A DNA stretch of 64,000 bases, taken from assembly GCF_947500065.1 (NCBI RefSeq), contig NZ_CANMQT010000008.1, forward strand, positions 124,001 through 188,000. The letters run 5' to 3'. The stretch's first letter is position 1, and each line of letters opens with the position of its first letter. The DNA comes from an uncultured Aquimarina sp. (GTDB taxonomy: Bacteria > Bacteroidota > Bacteroidia > Flavobacteriales > Flavobacteriaceae). Below, piece by piece: positions 1-8,668 of the stretch. The notes below the pieces were generated by a model. The model did no database searches and was not told the DNA's origin. It saw only the letters and a list, made by a program, of their open reading frames with translations. A program made the translations under genes and the position numbers.

Positions 1-45
1 TGTTTTTTCTAAAACTTCTTCTAAAACCTTTTCTTGAGTGCTCAT
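1..45 (-). CDS. clpS: ClpS, ATP-dependent Clp protease adaptor (N-terminal fragment)
   Basis: Only the first 15 codons lie in the window, reading MSTQEKVLEEVLEKT from an ATG at 45-43. ClpS is a small adaptor that hands N-degron substrates to ClpA/ClpC. The short acidic start MST-x-EKVLEE and the position directly behind prmA match what is usual for flavobacterial clpS. The ClpA-binding core lies outside the window, so the call rests on this start and on context. Gap to prmA is 57 bases. Confidence 0.6.
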   Translation of the reverse strand, partial: MSTQEKVLEEVLEKT

Positions 46-102
46 CTCATTAATTTTATACAAATATACTATATCAAAAAGAAAAATTAATCTTCTATCA
101 CA

Positions 103-942
103 TTATTTTAACTTGTAACAAGCTGCTATCCAATTATTTCGTTCATAACACTCTTGAAACATCAAATTATAAGTAGCACATTCTTTTGTAATCATCTCCA
201 AATCTTCTTTATAGAACCCGCTAAGAAAAAGACTACCTCCATCGGTTAATGTGGCAGCGTATACAGAGATATCCTTTAGCAATATATTTCTATTAATATT
301 TGCGATAACAACATCATATTGCTTATCTACTAATAATGACGATTCGCCTTCGTATGCAGTAATGTGTTTACAATTATTTCGTTCTACATTTTCAATTGTG
401 TTCAGATAGCACCAGTTGTCTATATCTATAGCATCTATAGGTTTAGCTCCTTTCATTTCAGCCAAAATCGCTAAAATTCCTGTACCACACCCCATATCCA
501 ATACCTTTTTACCTTCCACATCGTGTTTAAGCAAATGCTGAATCATCATATGAGTTGTTTCATGATGACCAGTACCAAAAGACATTTTTGGTTCTATTAC
601 GATATCATAAGCTACATCTGGCTTTTCATGAAAAGGTGCTCTAACACTACACATATTATCTACCATAATAGGAGTAAAATTCTTCTCCCATTCTTTATTC
701 CAGTTCACTTGTTCTATTTCCTCTGTGGTATACGTTATCTCGAATTCTTCTGAACTTAGAATATGGATATCATCTAATATACTTTTATTCCATTCTTCTT
801 TCTGGATAAAAGCTTCCATTCCTTTTTCTGTTTCTACAAAACTTTCAAAACCTGCATATCCTAATTCTGCTATCAAAATTTCCGTTGCAGGTTGTAAAGG
901 CTTTATCGTAAAATAATAGCCTATATATATAGGTGTTGTCAT
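103..942 (-). CDS. prmA: Ribosomal protein L11 methyltransferase
   Basis: PrmA is a cytoplasmic SAM-dependent enzyme that trimethylates ribosomal protein L11. The 279-residue product has the usual two parts: an N-terminal L11-recognition domain (about 1-100) and a class I methyltransferase domain. SAM motif I VLDMGCGTG is at 147-155, preceded by the family stretch SFGTGHHETT at 121-130. The later IANINRNIL matches the catalytic-side motif of the family. Length is normal. It is the last complete gene before clpS in a minus-strand run behind tpiA, but a hairpin terminator (984-1012) and a -7 element (962-969) lie between them, so it can probably be transcribed on its own. Confidence 0.93.
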   Translation of the reverse strand: MTTPIYIGYYFTIKPLQPATEILIAELGYAGFESFVETEKGMEAFIQKEEWNKSILDDIHILSSEEFEITYTTEEIEQVNWNKEWEKNFTPIMVDNMCSVRAPFHEKPDVAYDIVIEPKMSFGTGHHETTHMMIQHLLKHDVEGKKVLDMGCGTGILAILAEMKGAKPIDAIDIDNWCYLNTIENVERNNCKHITAYEGESSLLVDKQYDVVIANINRNILLKDISVYAATLTDGGSLFLSGFYKEDLEMITKECATYNLMFQECYERNNWIAACYKLK

Positions 943-961
943 GTTTGTTCAAATTAGTGTG

Positions 962-969
962 CAAAGTTA
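962..969 (-). promoter_or_regulatory. Candidate -7 element for prmA
   Basis: Minus-strand TAACTTTG followed by C matches the Bacteroidetes -7 consensus TAnnTTTG. It lies just downstream of the tpiA terminator and would start RNA about 15 bases before the prmA ATG. No TTG is seen at the usual -33 spacing. Confidence 0.45.
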
Positions 970-983
970 CTCTTTTGACCAAT

Positions 984-1012
984 AAAAAAGGTATTCGCAA
1001 TAACGAATACCT
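984..1012 (-). terminator. Rho-independent terminator after tpiA
   Basis: On the minus strand a perfect 9-bp stem AGGTATTCG / CGAATACCT with a 6-base loop is followed by TTTTTTATT. It sits 26 bases after the tpiA stop codon, on the side facing prmA. Confidence 0.8.
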
Positions 1013-1037
1013 AATTATTTATTCTCTAAATTTCTAT

Positions 1038-1790
1038 TTAGAACGAATTTGCTATCGCAGCAAAACTCTCAGGATCTAAAGCTGCTCCACCAATCAATCC
1101 TCCATCAACATCAGGTTTAGCAAAAATCTCTTTAGCATTTGCTGGTTTTACACTTCCACCATAGAGTATAGAAACTTCTTCGGCTATTTTTTCATCATAT
1201 GCATTTGCTATTGTTTTACGAATAAAGGCATGCATTTCTTGTGCTTGTTCTGGACTTGCTGTTTCTCCGGTTCCTATTGCCCAAACAGGTTCATACGCCA
1301 GAACAATATGTTTCCAAGCTGCATTATCCAATGCAAACAAAGCATTTTTTAATTGACTCTCAACCACATTAAAATGGTTTCCACTCTTACGATCTTCTAA
1401 TTCTTCTCCAAAGCAGAAGATAATTTTCATGTTATGTTTTAAAGCCGTATTGACTTTTTCTTTTAACAATTCATCTGTCTCGCCAAAATATGCTCTACGT
1501 TCACTATGACCAAGAATGACTATTTCTATGCCAACACTTTTTAACATATCTGCAGAAATTTCTCCTGTAAATGCTCCGCTTTCTGCTTGATGCATATTTT
1601 GCGCCGCTACATCAATATCAACCCCTTTAAGTTCTTCAAAAGTATAATAAAGATTAGTGAATGTGGGTGCTACAATTATTTGTGCACCTGATGATTCTTT
1701 GAGTTTAGTTTTTAATTCTGAAAGTAAAACTCCGGTCTCCGCCAGGTTTTTATTCATTTTCCAGTTTCCTGCTACAATTTTTGCTCTCAT
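1038..1790 (-). CDS. tpiA: Triosephosphate isomerase
   Basis: TpiA interconverts dihydroxyacetone phosphate and glyceraldehyde 3-phosphate in glycolysis and gluconeogenesis. At 250 residues it is full length. The TIM-barrel signatures are all present: substrate-binding NWKMNK near the N-terminus, the catalytic-His region ILGHSERR near 95, the catalytic-Glu motif YEPVWAIGTG near 167, and the phosphate-binding YGGSVKPAN near the C-terminus. It follows the oligopeptide-type permease gene by 54 bases on the same strand and is closed by a hairpin terminator. Confidence 0.97.
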   Translation of the reverse strand: MRAKIVAGNWKMNKNLAETGVLLSELKTKLKESSGAQIIVAPTFTNLYYTFEELKGVDIDVAAQNMHQAESGAFTGEISADMLKSVGIEIVILGHSERRAYFGETDELLKEKVNTALKHNMKIIFCFGEELEDRKSGNHFNVVESQLKNALFALDNAAWKHIVLAYEPVWAIGTGETASPEQAQEMHAFIRKTIANAYDEKIAEEVSILYGGSVKPANAKEIFAKPDVDGGLIGGAALDPESFAAIANSF

Positions 1791-1844
1791 TAATTTTAAT
1801 TTATGTGTGTGGTTTTTATTTGGTTACAATTTAAAAGAAGACAA

Positions 1845-2915
1845 TTACACTCTAATTCTAGGGTCTAACCATCTATAAATAACATCAACAAATATATTGA
1901 TTAGAATGAACACAGAGGATATTACGATTACCGCTCCCATAATAATAGGAAGATCTGATGTATTTAATGCATCTACTATTTCTTTTCCTAATCCATTCCA
2001 TCCAAAAATATACTCTACAAATACTGCTCCGGCTAACATCGATGCAAACCATCCTGAAATTGCTGTTACTACAGGATTTAGAGCATTTTTAAGCGCATGT
2101 TTTCTAATCACCTGAAACAATGACAGACCTTTTGCTTTAGCTGTTCTTATATAATCCTGGCTCATTACTTCTAACAACGAGTTTCTCATTAATTGAGTAA
2201 CTACTGCTAATGGTCGCACTCCTAAAACTATCGCTGGTAATATTAAATTCTTCCACTGAATATAGGCCCCCTCTCCAAAATCATCAACTTCATACAAACT
2301 TCCTGTCATATTAAGGTTTGTATATTCGTGCAAGACATATCCAAACAACCATGCAAAGATAATGGCGCTAAAAAAAGAAGGAACACTCATTCCTATTGTA
2401 CTGACGAACTGAATTAATCGATCTGGCCATCGATCTTTAGTTAGTGCACTAACGATTCCCATTGAAATCCCTAGAAATATAGCAATCAATATTGCCGAAA
2501 CTGCAAGAACAGCTGTATTAGGTAATGTCTCTTTAATTACTTGACTTACTTTTTTCCCGTTTTTCTGAAAAGATTCTCTTAGATAAGGATACTTAAAAAC
2601 GGTTTTTGTAGTACCAATTGTAAATAGTGAAACTCCAGAATATTTTTTAGTATCGAAATATGAAAAATCTTCTTCCTTACTACTATGGAAAGAAATTGGC
2701 GAAAGATCATTTAGGTAATACCTATATTGTGTACGAATAGGAAGATCAAAACCGTACTTTTTGTTTATAATATCTAACTGCTCTTTATTTTCATTTTGTC
2801 CCATCATCATTTGAGCAGGATCTCCAGGAAGAATTGTAAACAATAAAAATATAACAGTAATTACTCCTAATAAAGTAAGTAATGCATACCCAAACTTATA
2901 GAAGTATTTAATCAT
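1845..2915 (-). CDS. ABC transporter permease, DppB/OppB type
   Basis: This is an inner-membrane permease of the binding-protein-dependent transport family (BPD_transp_1). The 356-residue product has an N-terminal membrane anchor (about 7-29), a long periplasmic segment (about 30-130), then about five more helices. The coupling-loop region contains RTAKAKGLS and the family C-terminal pattern FVEYIFGWNGLG is intact. DppB-like proteins normally pair with a second permease, ATPases and a peptide-binding protein, but none is encoded nearby. The neighbours are tpiA and a DoxX-like gene only 2 bases away, suggesting co-transcription. The substrate cannot be told from the sequence. Confidence 0.85.
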   Translation of the reverse strand: MIKYFYKFGYALLTLLGVITVIFLLFTILPGDPAQMMMGQNENKEQLDIINKKYGFDLPIRTQYRYYLNDLSPISFHSSKEEDFSYFDTKKYSGVSLFTIGTTKTVFKYPYLRESFQKNGKKVSQVIKETLPNTAVLAVSAILIAIFLGISMGIVSALTKDRWPDRLIQFVSTIGMSVPSFFSAIIFAWLFGYVLHEYTNLNMTGSLYEVDDFGEGAYIQWKNLILPAIVLGVRPLAVVTQLMRNSLLEVMSQDYIRTAKAKGLSLFQVIRKHALKNALNPVVTAISGWFASMLAGAVFVEYIFGWNGLGKEIVDALNTSDLPIIMGAVIVISSVFILINIFVDVIYRWLDPRIRV

Positions 2916-2917
2916 AT

Positions 2918-4654
2918 TTAATTTACCTTTTCCTTTAGCTTTTCAACTTCTTCCAATGTATATGCTTTATACTCAAAAGCATCTCCGTACAATCTTTTAG
3001 CGTATTCCTCGATTGTAGAATTATATCCAGCTTCTTTTCGTCGTTGATTTACAGTTTCAACATCTTTTATTGGCCAAATAATCTGGATTGGCTTATCAGT
3101 ATTGTAGTTTAATGTTGTTCCTTGAGTACCATATATTTGTTCTTCACCTATATGCATTAGGTGGCGATCTTCCATCATTGCAACTAATCTGAAAGGAATT
3201 TCATCTTTTTCTCCTGCCTTCTTAATAATAGGAAGATACTGATCAATCTTATCAGAATGCTGAATCACATACCAAGCAGCAGTGTTTGTTGGCTCTCCTA
3301 CAAGGGATTTACCAGGGTATCCATATTTTTTAAAAACTTGCTCAATAAACACTGTATTAGAAGAATCAATAGCACTTTGCTGTTGCCAATAATCACTAAG
3401 AGCTTCTTTTTCTGTCGCTCCTACCAATTTAGCGATGCTATCTCTATCTTTTGCCGTTTTTGCCTGCATTAATCTCCTAAACTTCTGATCCAATTGAGCA
3501 ACACTATCCAATTGAGCTTTTAATTCTTCATTAATTTTAGGTTCAGATCGTTCTACTTTTTCTAAAATTAATTTATCCGCATCATTCCAGTGCAGCTTCT
3601 CTGTTATAGTACCTTTATCTAATTTCACGATTCCTGGATTAGATCGCAATATGGTTTTAAGCGCAGTTTCATCGGTACTGTAGAAATCAAAACTTAGATC
3701 ATACTGTTCTTTTTTCTGAGAAATATCCTGAGGAGAAGATGCTGTAAGTCCTATAACATCATACCCTTGAGCGATAGCTTTATCAGTCAAGCCTTTCATC
3801 GCATTCATCCCTTCTCCTTCGCTTTTAGATAAATTATACATGATAATAAGTACAAGATTCTCTTTCTCTAAAAATTCTGTAGTATAGTCTTGACCACCTT
3901 TTTCTATGGCAAAATCATGTATTGGCGGAATATACCCTTCATTAATCATTTTGGTTTCTACTCCTATATATTTACCATCTACTTGCGGATACTCACCACT
4001 AGTTTTAATAATTTCTTCATTACCATTTACCTCAAACTTCCAGAAGTATTCAAACTCAGCTTCTGGAGCTCCTTCTGGTACAGACATTCCTTCTTGTATA
4101 TTTGTTCCTATTTCATAGGCTCTAAAATCAAAAGTTGGTAAATGCATTAGTACATGATACGCAAATGCTAGACAAGCTGAAAAACACACAAATACAATCC
4201 ATTTATGAGAAGCTTCCGCTAGGATTGGGGTGATATATTTTCTTCCAAAGAACAATATCAAAATAAAAAACAGCAAAATAATATCCTTAGTAAAAGACTC
4301 CCACGGAGTTAACGGTAAAGCATCTCCAAAACATCCGCAATCTGTAACTTTATTAAAGTATGCAGAATAAAAGGTTAGAAATGTAAAAAAGACAATCATA
4401 CCCAATAACGACCAAACAGTAAACTTAGGCAGATATCCTAATAGCAATGTAATCCCTACAATTACTTCAAAAATAACTAGAAATACTGCTATTAATAAAG
4501 CGAACGGAATTAAAAACTCCAAATTCAATACTCCTTCACTGAAATATTCCTGTAACTTATAAGAAAACCCTAGAGGGTCATTAAGTTTAATAAATCCAGA
4601 AAACAAAAAAAGTGCCGCTACAAATATTCTCGAAAAACCAACTAGTATTTTCAT
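2918..4654 (-). CDS. BT_3928-like DoxX-family membrane protein with C-terminal DUF6624-like domain
   Basis: The N-terminal 145 residues form a four-helix DoxX/MauE-like module with the characteristic DCGCFGDA motif between helices. Another hydrophobic segment follows near 150-170. The middle part (about 195-365) reads like a thioredoxin-fold domain (ENLVLIIMYNLSKSEGEG, then alternating strands) but has no CxxC. The last 200 residues carry what looks like a DUF6624 domain: an LDQKFR start, the pattern KYGYPGKSLVG, IQHSDKIDQYLP, MEDR and QIYGTQG. As I recall, related flavobacterial proteins usually end after the thioredoxin-like part, near 360 residues, so this 578-residue form looks like a fusion. 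The role is unknown; redox or cell-envelope stress is a guess from the DoxX family. Confidence 0.75.
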   Translation of the reverse strand: MKILVGFSRIFVAALFLFSGFIKLNDPLGFSYKLQEYFSEGVLNLEFLIPFALLIAVFLVIFEVIVGITLLLGYLPKFTVWSLLGMIVFFTFLTFYSAYFNKVTDCGCFGDALPLTPWESFTKDIILLFFILILFFGRKYITPILAEASHKWIVFVCFSACLAFAYHVLMHLPTFDFRAYEIGTNIQEGMSVPEGAPEAEFEYFWKFEVNGNEEIIKTSGEYPQVDGKYIGVETKMINEGYIPPIHDFAIEKGGQDYTTEFLEKENLVLIIMYNLSKSEGEGMNAMKGLTDKAIAQGYDVIGLTASSPQDISQKKEQYDLSFDFYSTDETALKTILRSNPGIVKLDKGTITEKLHWNDADKLILEKVERSEPKINEELKAQLDSVAQLDQKFRRLMQAKTAKDRDSIAKLVGATEKEALSDYWQQQSAIDSSNTVFIEQVFKKYGYPGKSLVGEPTNTAAWYVIQHSDKIDQYLPIIKKAGEKDEIPFRLVAMMEDRHLMHIGEEQIYGTQGTTLNYNTDKPIQIIWPIKDVETVNQRRKEAGYNSTIEEYAKRLYGDAFEYKAYTLEEVEKLKEKVN

Positions 4655-4744
4655 CTTTTAATGGTAATTATAATTTATTTCGAACAAGATAATAGGTTTA
4701 TACCTTGTCGCTTTTAGTTTAACAGTATTTTATAAAATCACAAA

Positions 4745-5287
4745 CTATCTAGCTTCACCTAAGTGAATCATTGCAAAAACAGCATAATTAATCATATCCT
4801 GATAATTAGCATCGATACCCTCACTAACCAAGGTCTTTCCTTTATTATCTTCAATTTGTTTAACACGAAGTAATTTTTGAATAATTAAATCCGTAAGAGA
4901 GCTAACCCTCATATCACGCCAAGCTTCCCCATAATCGTGATTTTTATTCATCATCAATGTTTTCGTGATATCGATATGTGTATCATATAACTCTGTTGCA
5001 GTATCTGTATCCAGGTCTGGTTGTTCTGCAACTCCCTTTTCCAACTGTATCAAAGCCATCAGGCTATAGTTTATAATACCAATAAACTCGGAAACTTCTC
5101 CTTCATCTACTTTTCTTACTGCATTCTCCTGTAAACCTCTAATACGTTGCGCTTTTATAAAAATCTGATCTGTTAGTGAAGGTAATCTAAGGATTCTCCA
5201 AGCACTACCATAATCTTTCATTTTCTTAATAAACAGATCACGACATTTCGTAATTACTGCGTCATATTGTGTAGACGTATCTTGCAT
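4745..5287 (-). CDS. DUF1599 domain protein, internally duplicated
   Basis: A 180-residue soluble, all-helical protein of the flavobacterial DUF1599 family, of unknown function. Two copies of the same unit are visible: MKDYGSAWRILRLPSLTDQI in the first half and NHDYGEAWRDMRVSSLTDLI in the second. Each is followed by a helix with RI or RV and by an INYSLMA / INYAVFA segment. The DYG-x-AW and acidic pattern resembles the MazG-like nucleotide-pyrophosphatase fold, but that is inference. It is divergent from folP (83-base gap) and leads the minus-strand run toward tpiA. Confidence 0.8.
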   Translation of the reverse strand: MQDTSTQYDAVITKCRDLFIKKMKDYGSAWRILRLPSLTDQIFIKAQRIRGLQENAVRKVDEGEVSEFIGIINYSLMALIQLEKGVAEQPDLDTDTATELYDTHIDITKTLMMNKNHDYGEAWRDMRVSSLTDLIIQKLLRVKQIEDNKGKTLVSEGIDANYQDMINYAVFAMIHLGEAR

Positions 5288-5370
5288 ATAACTGTTGAAT
5301 TTTGCGTAAATTTCGCTTTAATATGGCAATTATACCAAATAAACATTAAAAATATAGTATAAACTCTTGT

Positions 5371-6195
5371 ATGACCATTAATTGCAAAGGCTCCTTGATT
5401 GATCTATCCTCACCAAAAGTAATGGGAATTCTAAATCTCACACCAGATTCTTTTTATGATGGAGGAAAATATAAGGACGAATTACAAATAGTATATCAGG
5501 TAGAAAAAATGCTTCAAGAAGGAGCTACTTTTATTGACCTTGGTGGATATTCATCTAGACCTGGTGCCGATCATATCTCTTCGAATGAAGAAGAGAAAAG
5601 AATTTTACCCGTAATAACACTGATTCTTTCAAAGTTTCCTGACGTTGTTTTATCGATAGACACATTTAGAAGCAAAATCGCTAAGCAATGTATAGATGCT
5701 GGAGCTGCGATTATCAATGATATTTCTGCAGGTAACTTGGACCACAATATGATCAAAACTGTTGGTCAGCTTAATGTACCTTATATTATGATGCATATGA
5801 AAGGGACTCCTCAAACTATGAAATCTCTAAATCAATACAGCGATTTAATAAAAGATATTCAATTTTATTTTTCTCAAAAAGTAGCTGAAGCTAGAAGAGA
5901 AGGCATAAATGATATCATTATAGATCCTGGTTTTGGTTTTACAAAAAACATAGAACAAAACTTTGAACTTCTAAAAAGACTTGAGTTATTACAACTCCAC
6001 GGATTACCAATTTTAACAGGTATATCAAGAAAATCTATGATTTATAAATCTTTAAATATTGATCCGTCAGAATCTCTTAACGGAACAACTTCCTTAAATA
6101 CAATAGCATTGCTTAAAGGAGCTTCGATTCTAAGAGTACACGATGTAAAAGAAGCGATGGAATGTATTACGTTAGTAGGTAGATATCAGGAATAA
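5371..6195 (+). CDS. folP: Dihydropteroate synthase
   Basis: FolP condenses 6-hydroxymethyl-dihydropterin pyrophosphate with p-aminobenzoate in folate synthesis and is the sulfonamide target. The 274-residue TIM barrel has both family signatures: GILNLTPDSFYDGG near the start and IDLGGYSSRPGA near 50. It also has the pterin-binding IIDPGFGFTK, GISRKSM, and the C-terminal RVHDV. Length is normal. It is followed after 86 bases by dacA on the same strand, an adjacency common in Bacteroidetes. Confidence 0.97.
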   Translation: MTINCKGSLIDLSSPKVMGILNLTPDSFYDGGKYKDELQIVYQVEKMLQEGATFIDLGGYSSRPGADHISSNEEEKRILPVITLILSKFPDVVLSIDTFRSKIAKQCIDAGAAIINDISAGNLDHNMIKTVGQLNVPYIMMHMKGTPQTMKSLNQYSDLIKDIQFYFSQKVAEARREGINDIIIDPGFGFTKNIEQNFELLKRLELLQLHGLPILTGISRKSMIYKSLNIDPSESLNGTTSLNTIALLKGASILRVHDVKEAMECITLVGRYQE

Positions 6196-6281
6196 TATTT
6201 ATAAACCATTTCAAATCCTCTTTTTCATGCTTTTCAAATCAGAGTTACACTAATTTTTCTATTTTTACAAAAACACCGCAT

Positions 6282-7058
6282 TTGGATTTAATCAACCTTA
6301 GAATATTAGATATCCTAGATATCGTACTTGTAGCACTTCTGCTATACTATATCTATAAATTGGTTAAAGGAACAGCAGCGATCAATATTTTTATAGGTAT
6401 CGTTATGATCTATCTGGTTTGGAAACTTACACAGTTTCTAGCTATGGAGATGCTTAGTAGCGTATTAGGAGAATTCATTGGAGTTGGAATGTTTGCCTTA
6501 ATTGTTGTTTTCCAGCAAGAAATCCGAAAGTTTTTATTAATGATCGGATCTACTAATTTTGGTAGAAGACGTAAGTTTTTACGACAGTTAAAATTCATAA
6601 GAGACACACCCGAAGATAGTATTACTGATGTGGAAGCAATTGTAAATGCATGTGTAAAAATGGCAGACACTTTTACTGGGGCATTAATTGTAATTAAAAG
6701 GAGTACTTCTCTGGATTTTGTAAAAACTTCTGGTGATGAACTAGACATACTAGTAAAGACACCAATCATCGAAAGTATTTTTTATAAAAATAGTCCATTA
6801 CATGATGGTGCTATGATCATAGAAGATAATAGAATTGTGGCTACTCGTGTAATTCTTCCTGTTTCTAATGACCGGAATATCCCTTTGCGTTTTGGATTAA
6901 GACATCGTGCTGCTATAGGGATAACAGAAAAAACAGATGCCTTGGCATTTATTGTTAGTGAAGAAACAGGTAAAATATCTTATATAAGAAACGGTGAATT
7001 TGTCATTTTCAAAACACCAGAAGAACTCATAGAAAAAATAAAAAGAGACCTCCAATAG
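6282..7058 (+). CDS. dacA: Diadenylate cyclase (CdaA/DacA family)
   Basis: DacA makes c-di-AMP from two ATP at the membrane; c-di-AMP controls osmolyte and potassium balance in other bacteria. Three N-terminal helices (about 10-28, 34-55, 58-78) precede the DAC domain. The catalytic DGA is at 175-177 in LHDGAMII and RHR at 207-209 in GLRHRAAIG. The 258 residues match the CdaA class. The start is a TTG at 6282 that begins MDLINLRILD; no ATG fits the family N-terminus. Its TAG stop shares one base with the GTG start of the next gene, so the two are translationally adjacent. Confidence 0.94.
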   Translation: MDLINLRILDILDIVLVALLLYYIYKLVKGTAAINIFIGIVMIYLVWKLTQFLAMEMLSSVLGEFIGVGMFALIVVFQQEIRKFLLMIGSTNFGRRRKFLRQLKFIRDTPEDSITDVEAIVNACVKMADTFTGALIVIKRSTSLDFVKTSGDELDILVKTPIIESIFYKNSPLHDGAMIIEDNRIVATRVILPVSNDRNIPLRFGLRHRAAIGITEKTDALAFIVSEETGKISYIRNGEFVIFKTPEELIEKIKRDLQ

Positions 7059-7852
7059 TGAATAGTAATCTTACCAATATAAATCATTGTAAAAACTGTG
7101 GCTTTCAAATTGATCATTATTCTTTTTGCCCAGATTGTGGAGCTAAAAAGATCACAAAAAGAATTACATTTAAAAACCTAACACAGGAATTTAGTGATCG
7201 TTTTCTAAATCTTGACAATTCTTTTATAAGGACCTTTATTCATCTATTTACCAAACCTAAAGCTGTAATTAATGGGTATATCCATGGTGTTAGGAAACGA
7301 TACATAAATGTTTTTAGTTACTTTGCTATCTCTCTGACCATTTCCAGTTTGTATAGTTTTATTTTGGGAAAATACAAGGATGATATTTTTGCAAAATCCA
7401 TGATCTCAGAAGCCCAGGCTGAAGCAACTAAAATTACATCAGATTTCTCTTTTGAGTACCAATCGGTAATTTCTTTTTTGACAATTCCGATATTAGCTTT
7501 AATCTCTAGATTGGTTTTTTTGAATTATAAAAAATATAACCTCACGGAACATTTTGTAATTTATCTATATGCGTATTCTCATATAACAATGATAGTAAGT
7601 ATTATCACAATGCCCTTTATTTTATCTGCAGAAAACATTTTTATTGTTGTAGGTATTCAAATGACTACATATATAATTTACATTACCTATGTTCTAAAAA
7701 AGCTATATGAAATAAGTTTGAAGAAAATCTTGATAAAAACACTATTATTCCTGGTTATAATGACAGTTCTCTTTGTGATCTTTTCATTTATTATTGCCAT
7801 AATTATGATGAAAATGGGCATTATGCCGAATACAGAAACCTCTTCTATCTAG
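7058..7852 (+). CDS. DUF3667 membrane protein with zinc-ribbon start (copy 1)
   Basis: A 264-residue protein starting at GTG 7058, overlapping the dacA stop by one base. The N-terminus has a zinc-ribbon pattern, CKNCG then FCPDCGAKK, followed by the DUF3667 signature KRITFKNL and a conserved GVRKRYIN before the first helix. Four or more hydrophobic segments fill the rest (about 88-106, 136-156, 170-190, 225-250). Function of the family is unknown. The next gene is a clear paralog, so the pair arose by tandem duplication. A link to dacA is suggested only by the overlap. Confidence 0.8.
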   Translation: MNSNLTNINHCKNCGFQIDHYSFCPDCGAKKITKRITFKNLTQEFSDRFLNLDNSFIRTFIHLFTKPKAVINGYIHGVRKRYINVFSYFAISLTISSLYSFILGKYKDDIFAKSMISEAQAEATKITSDFSFEYQSVISFLTIPILALISRLVFLNYKKYNLTEHFVIYLYAYSHITMIVSIITMPFILSAENIFIVVGIQMTTYIIYITYVLKKLYEISLKKILIKTLLFLVIMTVLFVIFSFIIAIIMMKMGIMPNTETSSI

Positions 7853-7891
7853 TTTCTTAGAATTATAAAAACACTTAATACAATCATATAA

Positions 7892-8668
7892 ATGAAGAAA
7901 TCGCTTACAATTAATAATTGTAAAAATTGTAACTACGACTTAGAAGATGTAAACTTTTGTTCCAATTGCGGAGCTAAAAAAATTACTAAACGTATTACTT
8001 TTAAAAACCTGGTTTCCGAAATAAGTGAAGTTTATCTTAATGTGGACAACACTTTCATAAAAACTATTAGAGATCTTACCATAAAGCCTCACATTGTTAT
8101 AGATGGGTATATCAACGGTGTCAGAAAAAAACATCTTAATCTTGCATCTTATTTCCTTTTGTCTATTACCTTTTCTGCAATTTTAAGTTTTATATCAGAA
8201 CAATTCTTTGACATTCAATCGGATCCTAAAAACCATGAAAACACAAACGAAGTCATAAAATTCTTCTTGGAGACCACAGAAAAATATCCTACTCTTGGAT
8301 ATTTCTTGTTAATTCCTTTTTATTCGTTGATTTCTAAATTTGTATTCAGGAAGTATAAAAAGTACAATTTCACAGAGCTTATAGTTATTAACACCTATTT
8401 CATTGCACACCTTACCATATTAACATTTATACCTTATATAATAATATATAGTTTTAGAGATTACATAGAAGAGACTAGCTTCTATTTTCTTATACTTCAG
8501 TTGGCATATGGTACGTTCTTATTCAAAAATCTTTACAAACTAAGTTATAAAAAAATCATATCAAGAGGATTCCTAGCCATGCTATTTTTTGTTTTAATTG
8601 TTGCTGGATTTACGCTTATTGCTGGAATTGCTACTGGTATATTAAAAGAATATGGACTTATAAACTAA
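7892..8668 (+). CDS. DUF3667 membrane protein with zinc-ribbon start (copy 2)
   Basis: A 258-residue paralog of the preceding gene: CKNCN and FCSNCGAKK ribbon, then KKITKRITFKNL, DNTFIKTIRDL, IDGYINGVRKKHLN, and several membrane segments. The two share the ribbon, the GVRK block and the YKKYN-FTE segment, while the helices have diverged. It begins 39 bases after copy 1. Its TAA stop overlaps the stop of the convergent ABC exporter gene (four-base CTAA overlap). Function unknown. Confidence 0.8.
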   Translation: MKKSLTINNCKNCNYDLEDVNFCSNCGAKKITKRITFKNLVSEISEVYLNVDNTFIKTIRDLTIKPHIVIDGYINGVRKKHLNLASYFLLSITFSAILSFISEQFFDIQSDPKNHENTNEVIKFFLETTEKYPTLGYFLLIPFYSLISKFVFRKYKKYNFTELIVINTYFIAHLTILTFIPYIIIYSFRDYIEETSFYFLILQLAYGTFLFKNLYKLSYKKIISRGFLAMLFFVLIVAGFTLIAGIATGILKEYGLIN

